Part shown: positions 1 to 10,219 of the stretch, piece after piece
Numbering within the stretch: the stretch's first letter is position 1
How the letters are laid out: each line of letters begins with the position of its first letter
From: Adiantum capillus-veneris
Lineage: Eukaryota > Streptophyta > Polypodiopsida > Polypodiales > Pteridaceae
Direction: 5' to 3'
Length of the DNA stretch: 64,000 nt
Assembly (NCBI GenBank): GCA_014529385.2
Contig: CM043961.1
Location: forward strand, 9,798,978-9,862,977
Made by a program: the position numbers and the translations under genes
The notes under the pieces: model-generated
Database searches by the model: none
What the model was told of the DNA's origin: nothing
The model's input: only the letters and a program-made list of their open reading frames with translations

Positions 1-925
1 GAAGAGTATCATGCGGATACACCTTCATACTCTTTCGAAGCTGCGGTTGGAGACCCGCTTCGAACTTTCTTTTCTTTTCCTCGTCGGCAATCTTCATGAA
101 GGGAGTGACCTTCAGAAGAACCGACCAATACTTGTCCACATAAGTCGTTACTCTTTCATGTTCCTTCTGGGCAAGCCAGTCCCATTCCTTCCGTATGTCC
201 TGCTCGAAGTCAGGTGGAAGAAATTGTTCATAAAATTCAGATTTGAAGCTCTCCCAAGTTCTGGCCTGAGAACCTTCCAGAATCTTGGCTAACCACCAAT
301 TACTTGCCGTTTCCTTGAGGTGCATCCCCACATGGCGTAATTTGGATTTTTCTGTGAAGTGCCCATTGGTAAAGGCGACTTCAAACTGTCTGATGAAGGA
401 CAGTGCTTTGGAGATGTCTCTCCGTCCGTTGTAGGTTTCGAACTTGATGTCCTTGTCGCTTGATTTTAAGACTCTCATGCGATGTTGAGACTTGCGACCT
501 TGCTTCTTGAATCGAGGCTTATCTTTAGGTTGATGTAGGGTAGTGGCAGTAGTAGCTGCTTCCTTCTTCTGACGAGATGATCGAGAAGTAGAAGTATAAT
601 CAGGAGAGTAAGATGGAGATGAGATAGAGATGTCCTTGCTCTCGTCTAGCAAAGAGAGCGCTTTTTCCTGGCCTTTCCTTGAAGTAGGCCGTTCATTCCG
701 ATCCGAAGATCCTTTGTGCACCTCGGCACGTTCTTCTTCTCTTGCCTCCTTTGGTCTCACGCCAACAATGTTGTCTGGATGCTTGGCTGCATCAGTTCCA
801 TTCGTTTTCTTCATTCCGCCCAAAAGCTTTTGGACGACTGGCAATAGTAAGATTTGTTGCAATTCCGCAAGCTGAGCTTGCACTTGTTGAAGCTCCTCTT
901 CAACGCTTCTCCCTTGGCTCGACAT
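1..925 (-). CDS. Gypsy retrotransposon gag, open, runs off left edge
   Basis: Reading the minus strand from the ATG at 925-923 gives an uninterrupted frame of 308 codons to the window edge, with no stop. The N-terminus (starts MSSQGRSVEEELQQVQAQL) is probably coiled, followed by a Lys/Arg/Ser-rich linker. From about residue 170 it has the retrotransposon gag (capsid) domain: FETYNGRRDISKALSFIRQF, then NWWLAKILEG and FKSEFYEQFLPPDFEQDIRKEW. Gag packages element RNA in cytoplasmic particles. The gene lies about 60 bp inside a tRNA-iMet primer site and the LTR at 996-2107, the order expected for a 5' end. Absence of stops suggests a fairly recent copy; the rest of gag-pol lies outside the window. 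Confidence 0.88.
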   Translation of the reverse strand, partial: MSSQGRSVEEELQQVQAQLAELQQILLLPVVQKLLGGMKKTNGTDAAKHPDNIVGVRPKEAREEERAEVHKGSSDRNERPTSRKGQEKALSLLDESKDISISSPSYSPDYTSTSRSSRQKKEAATTATTLHQPKDKPRFKKQGRKSQHRMRVLKSSDKDIKFETYNGRRDISKALSFIRQFEVAFTNGHFTEKSKLRHVGMHLKETASNWWLAKILEGSQARTWESFKSEFYEQFLPPDFEQDIRKEWDWLAQKEHERVTTYVDKYWSVLLKVTPFMKIADEEKKRKFEAGLQPQLRKSMKVYPHDTL

Positions 926-982
926 GGTTCTTCCCGTTCTTCCCGGAATCGTCCTTCTTTGCAGAGAAAGAGAGGAGTCCGA

Positions 983-994
983 GCTCTAATACCA
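983..994 (-). promoter_or_regulatory. Primer binding site, tRNA-iMet type
   Basis: On the minus strand this reads TGGTATTAGAGC, one mismatch from TGGTATCAGAGC, the complement of plant initiator tRNA-Met. It sits one base inside the LTR terminus at 996 and upstream of the gag ATG, which fixes the element's orientation. Confidence 0.85.
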
Positions 995-995
995 C

Positions 996-2107
996 TGTCA
1001 CAAAATGGGAGCGTACACGAGCACTTAGAAAATCTGAAAATTATAATTCTTTGAAAACATGAGAGAAGGGAGAAGATCGACACAGTATTGGGGACCAGAA
1101 GATGGGCTGGTCCCCCCCCCCCGTTAAGAGTATTCTTTTATTCAGGGAGAATTCTTATACAAGCACGAGAACCCGAGGAAACCCCTCCGTTCTGTGATCT
1201 TAGACCCGAAGGTCGTGCTTTCCCGTAAAGGGCTTGGGCACAAGGCCATTCCTTCTCGTAAGGGACTTAGGCGCGAAGCCGTACTTCCCGTTAAGGGCCT
1301 TCCCGTAAGACGGGAGATTCCTGCAAAACAAACCACACATAGCAACAATTCTCAATGCGTATCAACACCTTATACCTATCGCTTTTTGCTCGGAGAATCG
1401 ACCTCCGTACTTAGTCGTCACGCGAACACTTGCAAATTCTGTCGCCAGGCTCTACTCCAGAATCCCAGCGCTTGCACTTCCTGCTGCTTCCGGCGTATGA
1501 AAACTGCAACGCTTGCTGCCCTTTTATAGGCTCTGGGACCTGGCGGGAATAGCGGCCCAGAAAGCAGAGCCAACGCTCCTAGAGAGAGAAGAGAGAAAGA
1601 TCGCAAATTCAGCCCCCCCCCCCCCCCCCCTCTGCGTAGCTTTTCTAGCGCTGCCTTTTTTTTAATACTTGCTTTATTTTATTAATAAAGGCCCGGTCAC
1701 TTAAAAGTGACCGGCCACTTTAATAAAATAAAGTGTGAACTTGTTCAAACTTTAAAAACTCACTTAGTCAATGAAAACAATGCTACACGGACACATTCCA
1801 GGCATCCTCGGGTGCAGGACACGACACAGATACAATGCAGACACAGACTCCGGGAAAACATCTGTCCTCCCGCGATCGTTCCTGCTTTTCGTAAAAAGCG
1901 TCATTGAACCCATCTTTATTCTTGTGCTTGCGTTCTTACGCGTACTTTCTTACTCAGTTCGGATTTCCTCCTCAGCCTACGGGATGCCCCCTTACTGATG
2001 CACCCGTCACCCATCATGTGACGCATCAGGGGCACTCGTAACCCGGCCCTTTCCACCGAACTTACGGAAACTCCTTCGCGATGTTTACCGTCACCCATCA
2101 AATGACA
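996..2107 (-). repeat. LTR (5' LTR of the gag-bearing Gypsy element)
   Basis: On the minus strand the block begins TGTCATTTGATGGG (at 2107) and ends CCCATTTTGTGACA (at 996), a TG...CA pair inside a longer imperfect terminal inverted repeat, about 1112 bp. The inner boundary is set by the primer site. The outer boundary is by motif only, because the partner LTR is outside the window. Positions 1203-1315 hold a degenerate GC-rich tandem repeat around CCCGTAAAGGGCTT and TAAGGGACTT. C runs occur at about 1105-1123 and 1613-1630, and a second TGACG/CACCCATCA repeat near 2000-2107. Confidence 0.7.
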
Positions 2108-2553
2108 CATCAGAGTTTGTCCGTTCTTGATGGCAGTTCCTGTAGCTACAATCTTTTAACAGTTCTTAGTGCACATAATAAAATACCCTAAGAAAGAGAT
2201 TTAATCATTAAAAATAAGAAAATAGTCCAATTAGCAACATGTGCCCTCAGTTACATGTATTTCCTCTTTTGGTGGTTTGCTATGGGACCTTCCCCAAGTG
2301 AACTCATTTTTTCAACCTCTTGCGAAGTCCTCCTCAATGATTACCTGGTGAGCCAAAGGTCTTTTTTTTGGCTCTTTGAGCCCACAAGCGGCCACGTGGC
2401 ATCATCTAATCGCATAAGTAAATTAAAAAAAAGCAACACGTAATGAACAGCAACGCCATGAAAAGCGATGCAAAGCTCCTACATGCTCTATAAAAACGGT
2501 CTACAGAGAGACACCTTCGTGATAGTGATCCTTCGCAAAACCCACAACCCGTT

Positions 2554-2649
<96 letters not shown>

Positions 2650-2880
2650 TGACAATCTTAGCTATAGACATTGCGGGAGTATTGCACGACTCTTGGGGGT
2701 TGTCAAAAACCAATCTTTCCTTTTGTTGTGTACCATGTTTCTGTGCCATTCTCCTTGAACCATTTTTTTCAATCGCAACTAGAATCTGGTTCTCGTGGAC
2801 TGCTCTAACCAGATCATTTTTCATCTTGTAATCGAGAAGAGTCTCACTTTGCTTCTAAGTTGATAGCTTTGACCACTAGC
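2108..2880. other. Non-coding flank with long CT microsatellite
   Basis: This is DNA outside the LTR at 2107. I see no gene here. Short frames in 2255-2760 are low-complexity or random. It contains a palindromic G-box type sequence (GCCACGTGGC) near 2391 and the microsatellite listed separately. Confidence 0.55.
2556..2646. repeat. (CT)n microsatellite
   Basis: An uninterrupted run of about 45 CT units. Confidence 0.98.
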
Positions 2881-3680
2881 CATGTATGGGTGCCTTGCCA
2901 AATGCATCCTCATTCCACTCCAGCCTGTCTGCATACGTAGAGAGTCCTACACCAAGAAGTTCTTGAGAGATGTTGCTCTCCTGTTTTGGCATGGGATCTA
3001 TCCAATGATGATTCAGATCCTAAAGCACATTGTGTCATTGTACGTCTCTGAACTGAACCATCTGGATATAACAAGTCAAACTACATCAGACACATGTGGA
3101 CAAGGATTGAACACCACAACTTGTCCAAGCTTCTTGGCAAAGGAATAGGATTGCTATGCTGACATCCGGGTGAAATTGGGGGCAGATCTGTTGGAAGCTT
3201 TATTGGCAAAACATGAAGCCATCCGGGATGTGATACAGGTAAATTAATGGCTGAATGCAGCTTGAGAAACTGACGACTTTCCTCCCCTTTCACCTTGGCC
3301 ACATCTAATGGCTCGTGTAAAGGCATGGGTGTCAATTCAACAACTAAAGGTCTTGGTTTACCTAAATCAATTTCTAGTCATAGAATTGTGAAGCTCTCAT
3401 TTGCTTATCCCGAGGGGTAGGTAGAAAGGCCCCACGAAGAGAAAACTAACCGATCGCAAATGTGTAATAGCTGATGCGATGCGCACACACGACAAGCTCT
3501 TCAACATGTCTAGATCACCACCTACAGCGGCGCTGCCCTTGTCGTGTTCAGGGTTTTTAAAGTACTACTTGTAGTCTTCTATGGTATTCTTGAGAAGTTG
3601 TAATGCATCTCTCAACCTCTTGGCGAACCCTTGCTTTACAAAGTCCTTGTGAGGAAGCCTCCTATGCCTCTCCTCATCCA
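2880..3680 (-). other. Possible broken coding remnant, unidentified
   Basis: Three neighbouring stretches on the minus strand read like protein rather than random sequence: about 3680-3480 (pieces FVKQGFAKRLRDALQLLKNT, DKGSAAVGGDLDMLKSL), 3370-3085 (IDLGKPRPLVVELTPMPLHE, then EPLDVAKVKGEESRQFLKLH) and 3050-2880 (PMPKQESNISQELLGVG, STYADRLEWNEDAF). They are in different frames and broken by stops, so this could be exons of a decayed gene or a transposon remnant. I do not recognise the family and assign no function. Confidence 0.3.
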
Positions 3681-3689
3681 AATCCTATG

Positions 3690-3800
3690 GCGTGCACATT
3701 GCGAGATATGCCGAAAATGGTTCAAACAAAGCAACTTGGGCCTTGGCCTATTTTTCCAAATGCAATAACCTATTCTTGCGTGTTGAAGGCTTTTGCCATT
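3690..3800 (+). pseudogene. PPR repeat fragment
   Basis: One short stretch carries PNAITYSCVLKAFA, the second helix plus turn typical of a PLS-type PPR motif. It is preceded in another frame by NLGLGLFFQMQ, the corresponding first-helix remnant. The frame change and isolation show it is a dead fragment, related to the larger cluster at 50530-52200. Confidence 0.6.
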
Positions 3801-3853
3801 CGAAAAGACAAGCGCGATAAAAACAGAGGCAGGCCACCGCGATAAAAACAAAG

Positions 3854-4180
3854 TGTCACAAATTGCTGACGTGTCAAGCCACTAAGGAACACAACTAGCC
3901 TGCAGATCCCGACCAAGGGGCCTAAACCCTTAGAAGAAGCAGCAAAAGATGTTTTACCAACTTATAAAGTCTTCCTGAGTGGCCTATTTTTAAAGAAGAG
4001 TTCCAACCAATGGGATAAATCCCGGCCGAGGGGCCTAAAACCTGGAAGAAGAAGAAGAACAGAAGGAATCCCCGACCAACTTACAGATCAGCAGCCGAGG
4101 GGCCTAAAAACCCTAAAAGTCAAACAAAACTTGTTTGAAGGGCCCAAAAGTGACCGAAACAAAGTCGACAAGTTTATAAC
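3854..4180 (+). repeat. LTR-start-like sequence with short direct repeats
   Basis: At 3854 the sequence TGTCACAAATTGCTGACGTG matches the LTR start shared by several elements here. Between 3908 and 4110 a GGGGCCTAAA-centred unit (CCGACCAAGGGGCCTAAACC and variants) occurs three times. It may be the first part of the LTR that continues at 4180, or the truncated start of another LTR; I cannot decide. Confidence 0.45.
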
Positions 4181-4541
4181 CTCAAAATATGATGATGTGG
4201 CACCTGTACGGACATCTCGAAATTCATGGCTGATTTTTAGGGAAATTCCGAAATTTTAGGAAAGTGTTTTTTTGAGGTCAACTTTTCATATTTAATGCTT
4301 GTAGGCATTGGACCTTCAAATATGAGCCTTGAGGCCCCTCTGGCACGCTTTAGTGCGCAGATTGCAAAGGAGGTGCTCCTCGACTGTTGTACTTTGCGAA
4401 TCATCAATAATAAAGAAATACCGAAAGGGGCACCAACATTGGTGCCAGTGCTCTCTTGGGGTGGAACTCTTGCATCTCTTTCAGTTCAGTTGTTATTTAA
4501 AGTGCTTAACGTTTTTCAGTCTATTCTTTTCCGTTGGGATA
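4180..4541 (+). repeat. LTR, first copy
   Basis: It starts with a TGATGATGTGGCACCTGTAC-like segment and ends just before the primer site at 4543. It contains AATAATAAAG followed by AAATACCGAAAGGGGCACC (about 4408-4430), the module shared by most LTRs in the left half. The 5' boundary is approximate. Confidence 0.6.
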
Positions 4542-4812
4542 GTAGTATCAGAGCTTAAGACGTGTGCTTTTCTGAACGCATACCGGTCCTACCAAAGAGG
4601 AGACAGCAACGTGGCACGTTTACTACAAACTGTATTAAAGAATCTTTGTGTCCCGACCCCGGACTTATTAGTTACTCCCACCCTTACTCCATCGCGCATC
4701 GGGCACGCTCTCGTCTTCACCGCTCTGTCTTACAGGGCATAAGCCATAAAGATCACTTGCAAGAGAAGGATCAAAGATTTTTCGAGCCACTGTTTTTCTC
4801 AAAGGCAGTGCC

Positions 4813-5045
4813 ATGAAGCGGTGGAAGTCTATAGCTACCAAGCCGCACACTACAAGGACTTGGCCAGCTTTCAAGAAAAATTTTGCCCGAAGTTACATGC
4901 TATCTGACATCTTTCGAAGTGTAGCTTCTAGCAAAGTGGGGTACCCTGCAATGCTTGCCACAAAAACCCTAGCAGATTACAACTTGAATTTCTCGACATC
5001 TCTCAGTAGGTGTCATCTTCTCGAGTTGAAACCTTGGAGACCCAG
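4813..5045 (+). pseudogene. gag capsid fragment
   Basis: About 75 codons resemble the middle of a Gypsy capsid domain (TWPAFKKNFARSYM and TLADYNLNFSTSLS, comparable to the W..F...F and DY...F patterns of the other gags here). It is truncated on both sides and lies between the two LTR copies. Confidence 0.55.
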
Positions 5046-5059
5046 TGTGCTTGCTATTA

Positions 5060-5393
5060 TGATGACGTGGCACCTGTACAAACATCCCGGACCGAGATTT
5101 TAGAAAAGTGTTGTTTTGGGGTCAGCTTTTCATATTTGATGCTTTTAGGCTTTGGGTCTTCAAATATGAGCCTTGGCGACCCCCTCTGGAGCGTGCAGAT
5201 TGCAGAGGAGGTGCTCCCCGACTGTTGTATTGCAAATCAGCAATAATAAAGAAATACCGAAACGGGCGCCAACGTTTGGGGCCAATGCTCTCTTGGGTGG
5301 AACTCCGTGTCTCGTGTCGTGCATCTCTTTCAGTTCAATTGTTATTTGAAGTGCTTAAAGTTGTTCAGTATATTCTTTTCCGTTGGCACGTGG
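5060..5393 (+). repeat. LTR, second copy
   Basis: It aligns by eye with 4190-4541: TGATGACGTGGCACCTGTAC at its start, then AATAATAAAG and AAATACCGAAACGGGCGCC near 5241-5262, ending CTTTTCCGTTGGCA. The match is clear but diverged, so the element is old. Confidence 0.6.
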
Positions 5394-6639
5394 TGCTCGT
5401 CTTGGGACACAAAGCCAGAACCCCTTTCTCTACAGCCGGACAGAAAACAATATATTCAGGACGTTAGCCAGAGCCCAGAACTCCATGACAGAGATCAGAT
5501 TAGACGCAAAGAAACCATGACAGAGAGGATGATCTTTACTCAGTTGGCTTTAAACATTTTGTCCAATGAGCCGTGACACTTCTCCATGTTGTCCACTTCT
5601 CCGATGTCAGATATTAAGAGTCATTGTTTCAAATGTCATCTTTTGCTTTTGCCTCCTTAGATACCAACAAACCAATTTACAAGACCCTCATGTCTGAACC
5701 ACTGTCATGTCCAGCTTAGTTAATGGGTTTTAGCGGAATACAAAGTTAAAATTGCTTTAAACGGTTTGAGTTTTTCATTTAAACAGTAAAATATAGATTC
5801 GAAACAACAAAATGAGACGTCCCCAGCTCAATATTCGCAACCTATTGATTGAGCCATTCTGCTGTAATGATTGCGCCGAAAGTTAAAAACTGAGACTCAT
5901 CACTACAATAAACCCTACACCGTCTATAATGTAGAACATAAAGTTACCTCCGCTTCTCTTTAAGTTTAATCTATCTCTTGGATCTTTTGTATTTGTGTTA
6001 ACTCCTTTGTGTGTCACAGAAAGGACATATATTCACAGCAATGGACGTTTCAATTGCATAACCATGACACCAGCTCAACAACATTGCAAGGTCTGTTATT
6101 TGCATCCAATTCCCCATGTCTATGTGTTTGCTTGGTCCAACACATAAATCCTATCGACGGGTAGGGCACGGCTTCCATTTCTTATAATTTTTGGAGAGAC
6201 CACATTGCCAACTCTCCACCATACTTTTGTATGGCACTTCTGCATGATCTGCATTGTATATTTAGCATTTTTATTTTGCGCTTAACTACAAGACGAAATG
6301 GTTTAACTATTCACATTGATTTTTTGTAGTTGAACATAAACATCGGCCTGTAGCTTGGACAATCAAAAAACACATATACAAAATTGCCAGGTCGATAAAG
6401 CGCTTCGTTTCTTATTAGAGTCCATCGATGCCTTATGTAATTGCTTGTTTTAGAATTTCACAATGCTCCTTTAGTTTAATTTGCCTGCATATTATTTTCA
6501 CTAGTATACACTCGATGTCGATCAACGTCTAAAATTAATTAAAGACACACTTCTTTGTATATGGTTGATAGCCAATGCATGTTGTGTATTACAGTAGTGA
6601 ATGCACCTTGTGCAGGTTCACTTAATTCCTAAATACTTA
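5394..6639. other. No gene recognised
   Basis: About 1.2 kb of AT-leaning DNA. I found no frame with protein-like character, no repeat pair and no RNA gene. Confidence 0.5.
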
Positions 6640-6995
6640 TGTCACAAACTGATGATGTGGCATCACCCGAGGGCAGCCCCTGCTGACGTGGATAGAACTG
6701 TACAAAAACAGGTTGTACGGACATGCTGGTGTGGCATAGTGCCACGTGGCAACAGTACGGAATTCCACAGTTCGCGCTAACATGTTGAAGTGGCAGACGG
6801 TACAGAATTCTGTTATTCACGCTGACATGCTGATGTGGCATAACTGTACGGATTTCCTCTTTTTGCACTAGATGCTTTTACTGGCAGATTTTGGGAACAG
6901 TTGCTTTTGGGACTCGATTGCTTCTGAGTTTCATGCTTTTGGGGCTCTGTTTTTAGCACCCCTTGGGGCCTCACTCTGCAGAGCATTTGTACTAC
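6640..6995 (+). repeat. Truncated LTR (5' part only)
   Basis: It starts TGTCACAAACTGATGATGTG, nearly the same as the solo LTR at 12150. It carries repeated GCTGACATGCTGATGTGGCA-type units and a perfect G-box palindrome GCCACGTGGC near 6732. It ends in a stretch like the outer element's LTR (CTCTGCAGAGCATTTG) and stops before the poly(A)-linked module, so the 3' half has been lost. Helitron-like sequence follows within about 50 bp. Confidence 0.65.
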
Positions 6996-7039
6996 ATATG
7001 TCCTTGTTTTTTTTTCCCATACTAGGTCTCAGTATGAGG

Positions 7040-8400
7040 ATCTTTAGATCTACGACACTAGAGTCCAAGCGTCAAAAAGCTAGAGAGCGAGCTGTAACTA
7101 GATTAAAACTAGTCAGCCCCCCTCCATATGCTAAGTCATGGTTTGAAATTGCTGCACCGAATAGAAAATATGTCCCTCTTGCGTGGCGAGAGACTTTACA
7201 TATAATGATAAACGAAATCATTAGACAAATGAAATTGGCAGTCAAGCTACCCTCACTTATTATTGCTTGGCGCTTTGGAACACGCAGAAGTCAAATACTC
7301 ATTGAAGTCTTGCACTTCTTGTAAAACATCCAATTCATATCCCAGATATTTTGTCATCCATACACCTGACTACATAAAGCGAATTCTCTCTGCACGAGAG
7401 CTGCATACACAATTGCGCTCGATCAGTGTGACAAAAACTACACATGATATGGCGCAAGGATTACTAGAGCGCCAGTCACTGCTACCACTGATATCTTGGT
7501 CAAGTAATGCTACTTTACACTCTACAACTCATGAACTTTCCACCTCAACCATTTCAGATGTCCTTGCTTTCAACATCACACAAAAGAATAGGATTGTGCA
7601 TATTGTCTAAAGACGTTCTAGACAAATGATCCGTCGCCATTCAGAACTACAACCCTTTGACCTCATGGATCAAGTCCAAAACGAAAGAAATTTCTCGATT
7701 TTGGAAACATCGGTTGAGCCATCAAGACGGCACGCATATACCACATCCGATACACATGAGTTTGGCTCCATACACCTTCGTAATGGAGATATGCTTCTCA
7801 GCCGTGTTGCGCCCTTCCTGTACAATGGCTTGCCAAGTCGGATGTCAGCCTTCAAAGACATCGTAATAGAGTCAGCTGTTTTTCCGTTCTTATTTTCATA
7901 TGGAGATGGTTCGTACAATGAACAAATTCGATTAAGCGACTACATTCGAATGAGAATCCACACCCTATTCTCTTTGTATACATTATACAAGCCATATCTC
8001 CTTCTAATGTACCAATTGAAAAAGGCAATTTTAATCGCGCACAGTACAACAACTAAAATTTTGCAGAGAAATATTGTCAAGTATAAAAGAGCACACAGGA
8101 ATACAAGCGACGAGGAAGCCACGGGAACATACTTTGCTTCAATCTTCCAACGACGATTACTGGCAGTCCATCCTGGCACAGACATTCTTTGAAGGACTTG
8201 ATCGGCATGGTTGATGCATGGGGTTTACCATTACATTCACAGCAGACGCAGTGCCCACCACAAAATGGAATGAGGTCCGCACAATCAAAAATTTAGCGCA
8301 AACATTTAAACCCGAGTTCTCTTGGAGAGATTGCCTAGTTCAATGTGCATTGCTCTTTTACAATCAATTAAGACAGTTCAAGAATCGCTACACCTTGTAG
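7040..8400 (+). pseudogene. Helitron transposase, N-terminal (Helitron_like_N) fragment
   Basis: Four frames joined by shifts or stops (7037-7324, 7263-7610, 7626-8192, 8218-8400) resemble the N-terminal region of plant Helitron Rep/helicase proteins. Landmarks are AVFPFLFSYGDGSYNE, LSDYIRMRIHT, LYKPYLLLMYQLKKA, then (shifted) WQSILAQTFFEGLDRHG and FTITFTADAVPTTKWNEVRT. This region precedes the HUH nuclease and the SF1 helicase in intact Helitrons; neither is present here. I could not define Helitron termini (5'-TC, 3'-hairpin-CTRR). It is a dead internal fragment. Confidence 0.6.
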
Positions 8401-8600
8401 GGAAGTCAAATCCTAGGCCGCGAGTGTATCCGATATCCATTGTCTTTTGTTGGCTAGATTGTCTTGCTCGAGCAGCAAAATCTAGCTCTTGATGTCCTCT
8501 TCTGCACAATAAGAAGAGGGGTAGTGTTAGATTGAATCTTGAAATTCAAGAACTTATGAGTATATATTTGAGTGAAATATTTGATGAAAATTGTCTAAAG
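8401..8600. other. No gene recognised
   Basis: A short stretch after the Helitron fragment without coding signal or repeat that I recognise. Confidence 0.4.
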
Positions 8601-8617
8601 TTGATCCGACCTATAGG

Positions 8618-9060
8618 TTAGTTGTCAATGTTGATGATGGCGTATGGATCAAAACTTCCGAATGGTGTTCTATAAACATCCTTGTCGTGTTGCCATGTGA
8701 GCTTTTTGTCTCTGATCGATGGTGCCTCATCGTTGCACTGTTTCTTGAAGTTTGCTAGGATCTTGCTTACATCACTGTTTGTTGTATCTAACATGTCCTT
8801 GAGGGCGACATCGTAGGCATAATGGAGCATCTTGAGAACATAGGTCTTCATCAGTGTCTTTGTCTAAAATAAACAATTACCGTCCTCGACAGTCATGAGA
8901 TCCTTGGACACGTCAATTTCTATATTTAGTATGTTGATGATCTCTTTCATCAGACTTCAAAAGAATCAAAATAGTAAAGAAACATTTTAGCGTGTTTGTT
9001 GTAGTTACTAGTGATAGGAACAAAATTACAATCATATTGATGTGTGTGTAGAACTAACCT
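8618..9060 (-). other. Unidentified coding-like fragment, possibly exonic
   Basis: On the minus strand a 77-codon frame (8851-8618) reads KTYVLKMLHYAYDVALKDML and ends TPFGSFDPYAIINIDN before a stop. Just upstream, in compatible order, are MKEIINILNIEIDVSKDLM (about 8950-8890) and a possible splice donor (AGCAACAG followed by GTTAGT near 9060). The composition is protein-like and GC-balanced, so this may be the 3' exons of a decayed or captured gene. I do not recognise the family. Confidence 0.3.
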
Positions 9061-9349
9061 GTTGCTCTTTTGACACCCATGCTTTTGTTTCGGTTGTATT
9101 TTTCCACGGATCTGTCTATGAATGATCGCATTTATGTAAAGCTTGCAAAACCCTTAATGTAAGTGTCCGGGTGGCTGTATAAACTCAAGGGCTCGAGGGG
9201 TGTCCTGTCAGCCTGAAAACGCCTCAAACCTGACAACCTAAGTCCCTTCTTTGAACTCCTTGGTCTTCTTGCTCATCTATTCAATGTCAAAAGAGGACGA
9301 GCTCTCCTCTTTTGAACTGCTAGATTGCCTCCAATGCCTTCTAGACTTT

Positions 9350-10000
9350 TCAGAAATCTTTTTTTTTTTTCTTACTTTTTCTCCGCTTCTTCCGCCTTTT
9401 CTCATCGTCATTAGAACTAGAGGACGACGAACAGTCGAAACTCTTTGAAGACGAAGAAAAATCTAAATCATTCTCGAAACAAGAACGCTTCTTACATCCG
9501 CTTGCCACCTCGAAAGTCGACTTCGAGCCCAAATAACCGAGGAAATCCACCAATTTCCTCTTCTTCTGAGAGTACTTCATGCCTTTCATTATCTAGTTCA
9601 TCTTCTTGTCAAGAGCTCTGTCTAGCTCTTTCTGCAAGTACACTTTCCACTTTTCTGCACTCGTCTGTCCTCTCAGCTTTCTTCTCGACCTAAGAGGAGA
9701 ATCAATGGCCTCTCACAATCTCGAGTGAATCTCATCCATCGGGTAAGTCTTCAGACACTTAACATATTTCAGGTTCAAGGAGTACTTCATTAATCTTTTC
9801 ACGCCCGTGTCAACCTGCACTTGATGTTTGTACTCCGCTCAGGCAAACTTCCCTGTCGAAAATTTGCCTAATTCTTCATTCCTTTCTTCAATTCCCGATT
9901 TCAACTTTTCTTCATCTTCCCACTGAGAGGTGTTATCTCTGCCAGATTCTCCGCGAGAACCTATGTGTGCTCTTGGGTTCTTTATGGCTTATGCCCCTTA
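9350..10000 (-). pseudogene. Gypsy gag remnant
   Basis: The minus-strand frame 9589-9350 contains KLVDFLGYLGSKSTFEVA followed by a Ser-rich, Lys/Arg-rich tract. It matches in order the old element's gag at 14740-14950 (GIDFPGYLGQSTFEKAKKQK then poly-Ser). Sequence up to about 10000 is the frameshifted N-terminal gag and leader. It belongs to the host element whose split LTR lies at 10202-12097. Confidence 0.6.
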
Positions 10001-10188
10001 AGACAGAGCGATGAAGACAGGAGCCCGCCTGATGCGCGATGGACTAAGGGTGGAGTGGCTAATAAGTCTTAAGACAGGCACACGAAGATTCCTTGACAAA
10101 CAAAATCATGCCTCTTCTGTTAGATTCTCCTCAAGAACCTGTGTGTTGCAGAAGGGATCGGATCCTCTACAGAAAAAGAATCTTTCTG

Positions 10189-10200
10189 AGCTCTAATACC
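10189..10200 (-). promoter_or_regulatory. Primer binding site of the split host element
   Basis: The minus strand reads TGGTATTAGAGC, one base from the LTR end at 10202. It is tRNA-iMet type with one mismatch. Confidence 0.75.
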
Positions 10201-10201
10201 A

Positions 10202-10219
10202 CTGTTACAGGCTTGGACA
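10202..10219 (-). repeat. Last 18 bp of the split host LTR
   Basis: The minus strand reads GTGTCCAAGCCTGTAACA and then the primer site. It repeats the end of the inserted LTR (GTGTCCAAGTCTGTTACA), which first looks like an 18-bp duplication. It is better explained as the remainder of the host LTR plus the gtgtc target duplication. Confidence 0.7.

Larger units (their letters stand above)
4180..5393 (+). mobile_element. Short degenerate LTR element with gag remnant
   Basis: Two related LTR blocks (about 4180-4541 and 5060-5393) flank about 515 bp that begins with a tRNA-iMet-type primer site (TAGTATCAGAGC, 4543-4554). The inner part holds a leader segment (4665-4765) also present in the two minus-strand elements at 9975-10090 and 10805-10915. 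It also holds a gag scrap at 4813-5045 (RTWPAFKKNFARSYMLSD, then TLADYNLNFSTSLS). No pol is left and no clear polypurine tract precedes the second LTR. This is a deletion derivative and cannot encode its own mobility. Confidence 0.65.

Noticed and set aside
2406-2758. Arg-Glu or Ser-Leu dipeptide repeat proteins
   Set aside because: They are products of the CT microsatellite. The same applies at 13768-14045, 28584-28871, 40500-41045, 47430-47905 and 54931-55321.
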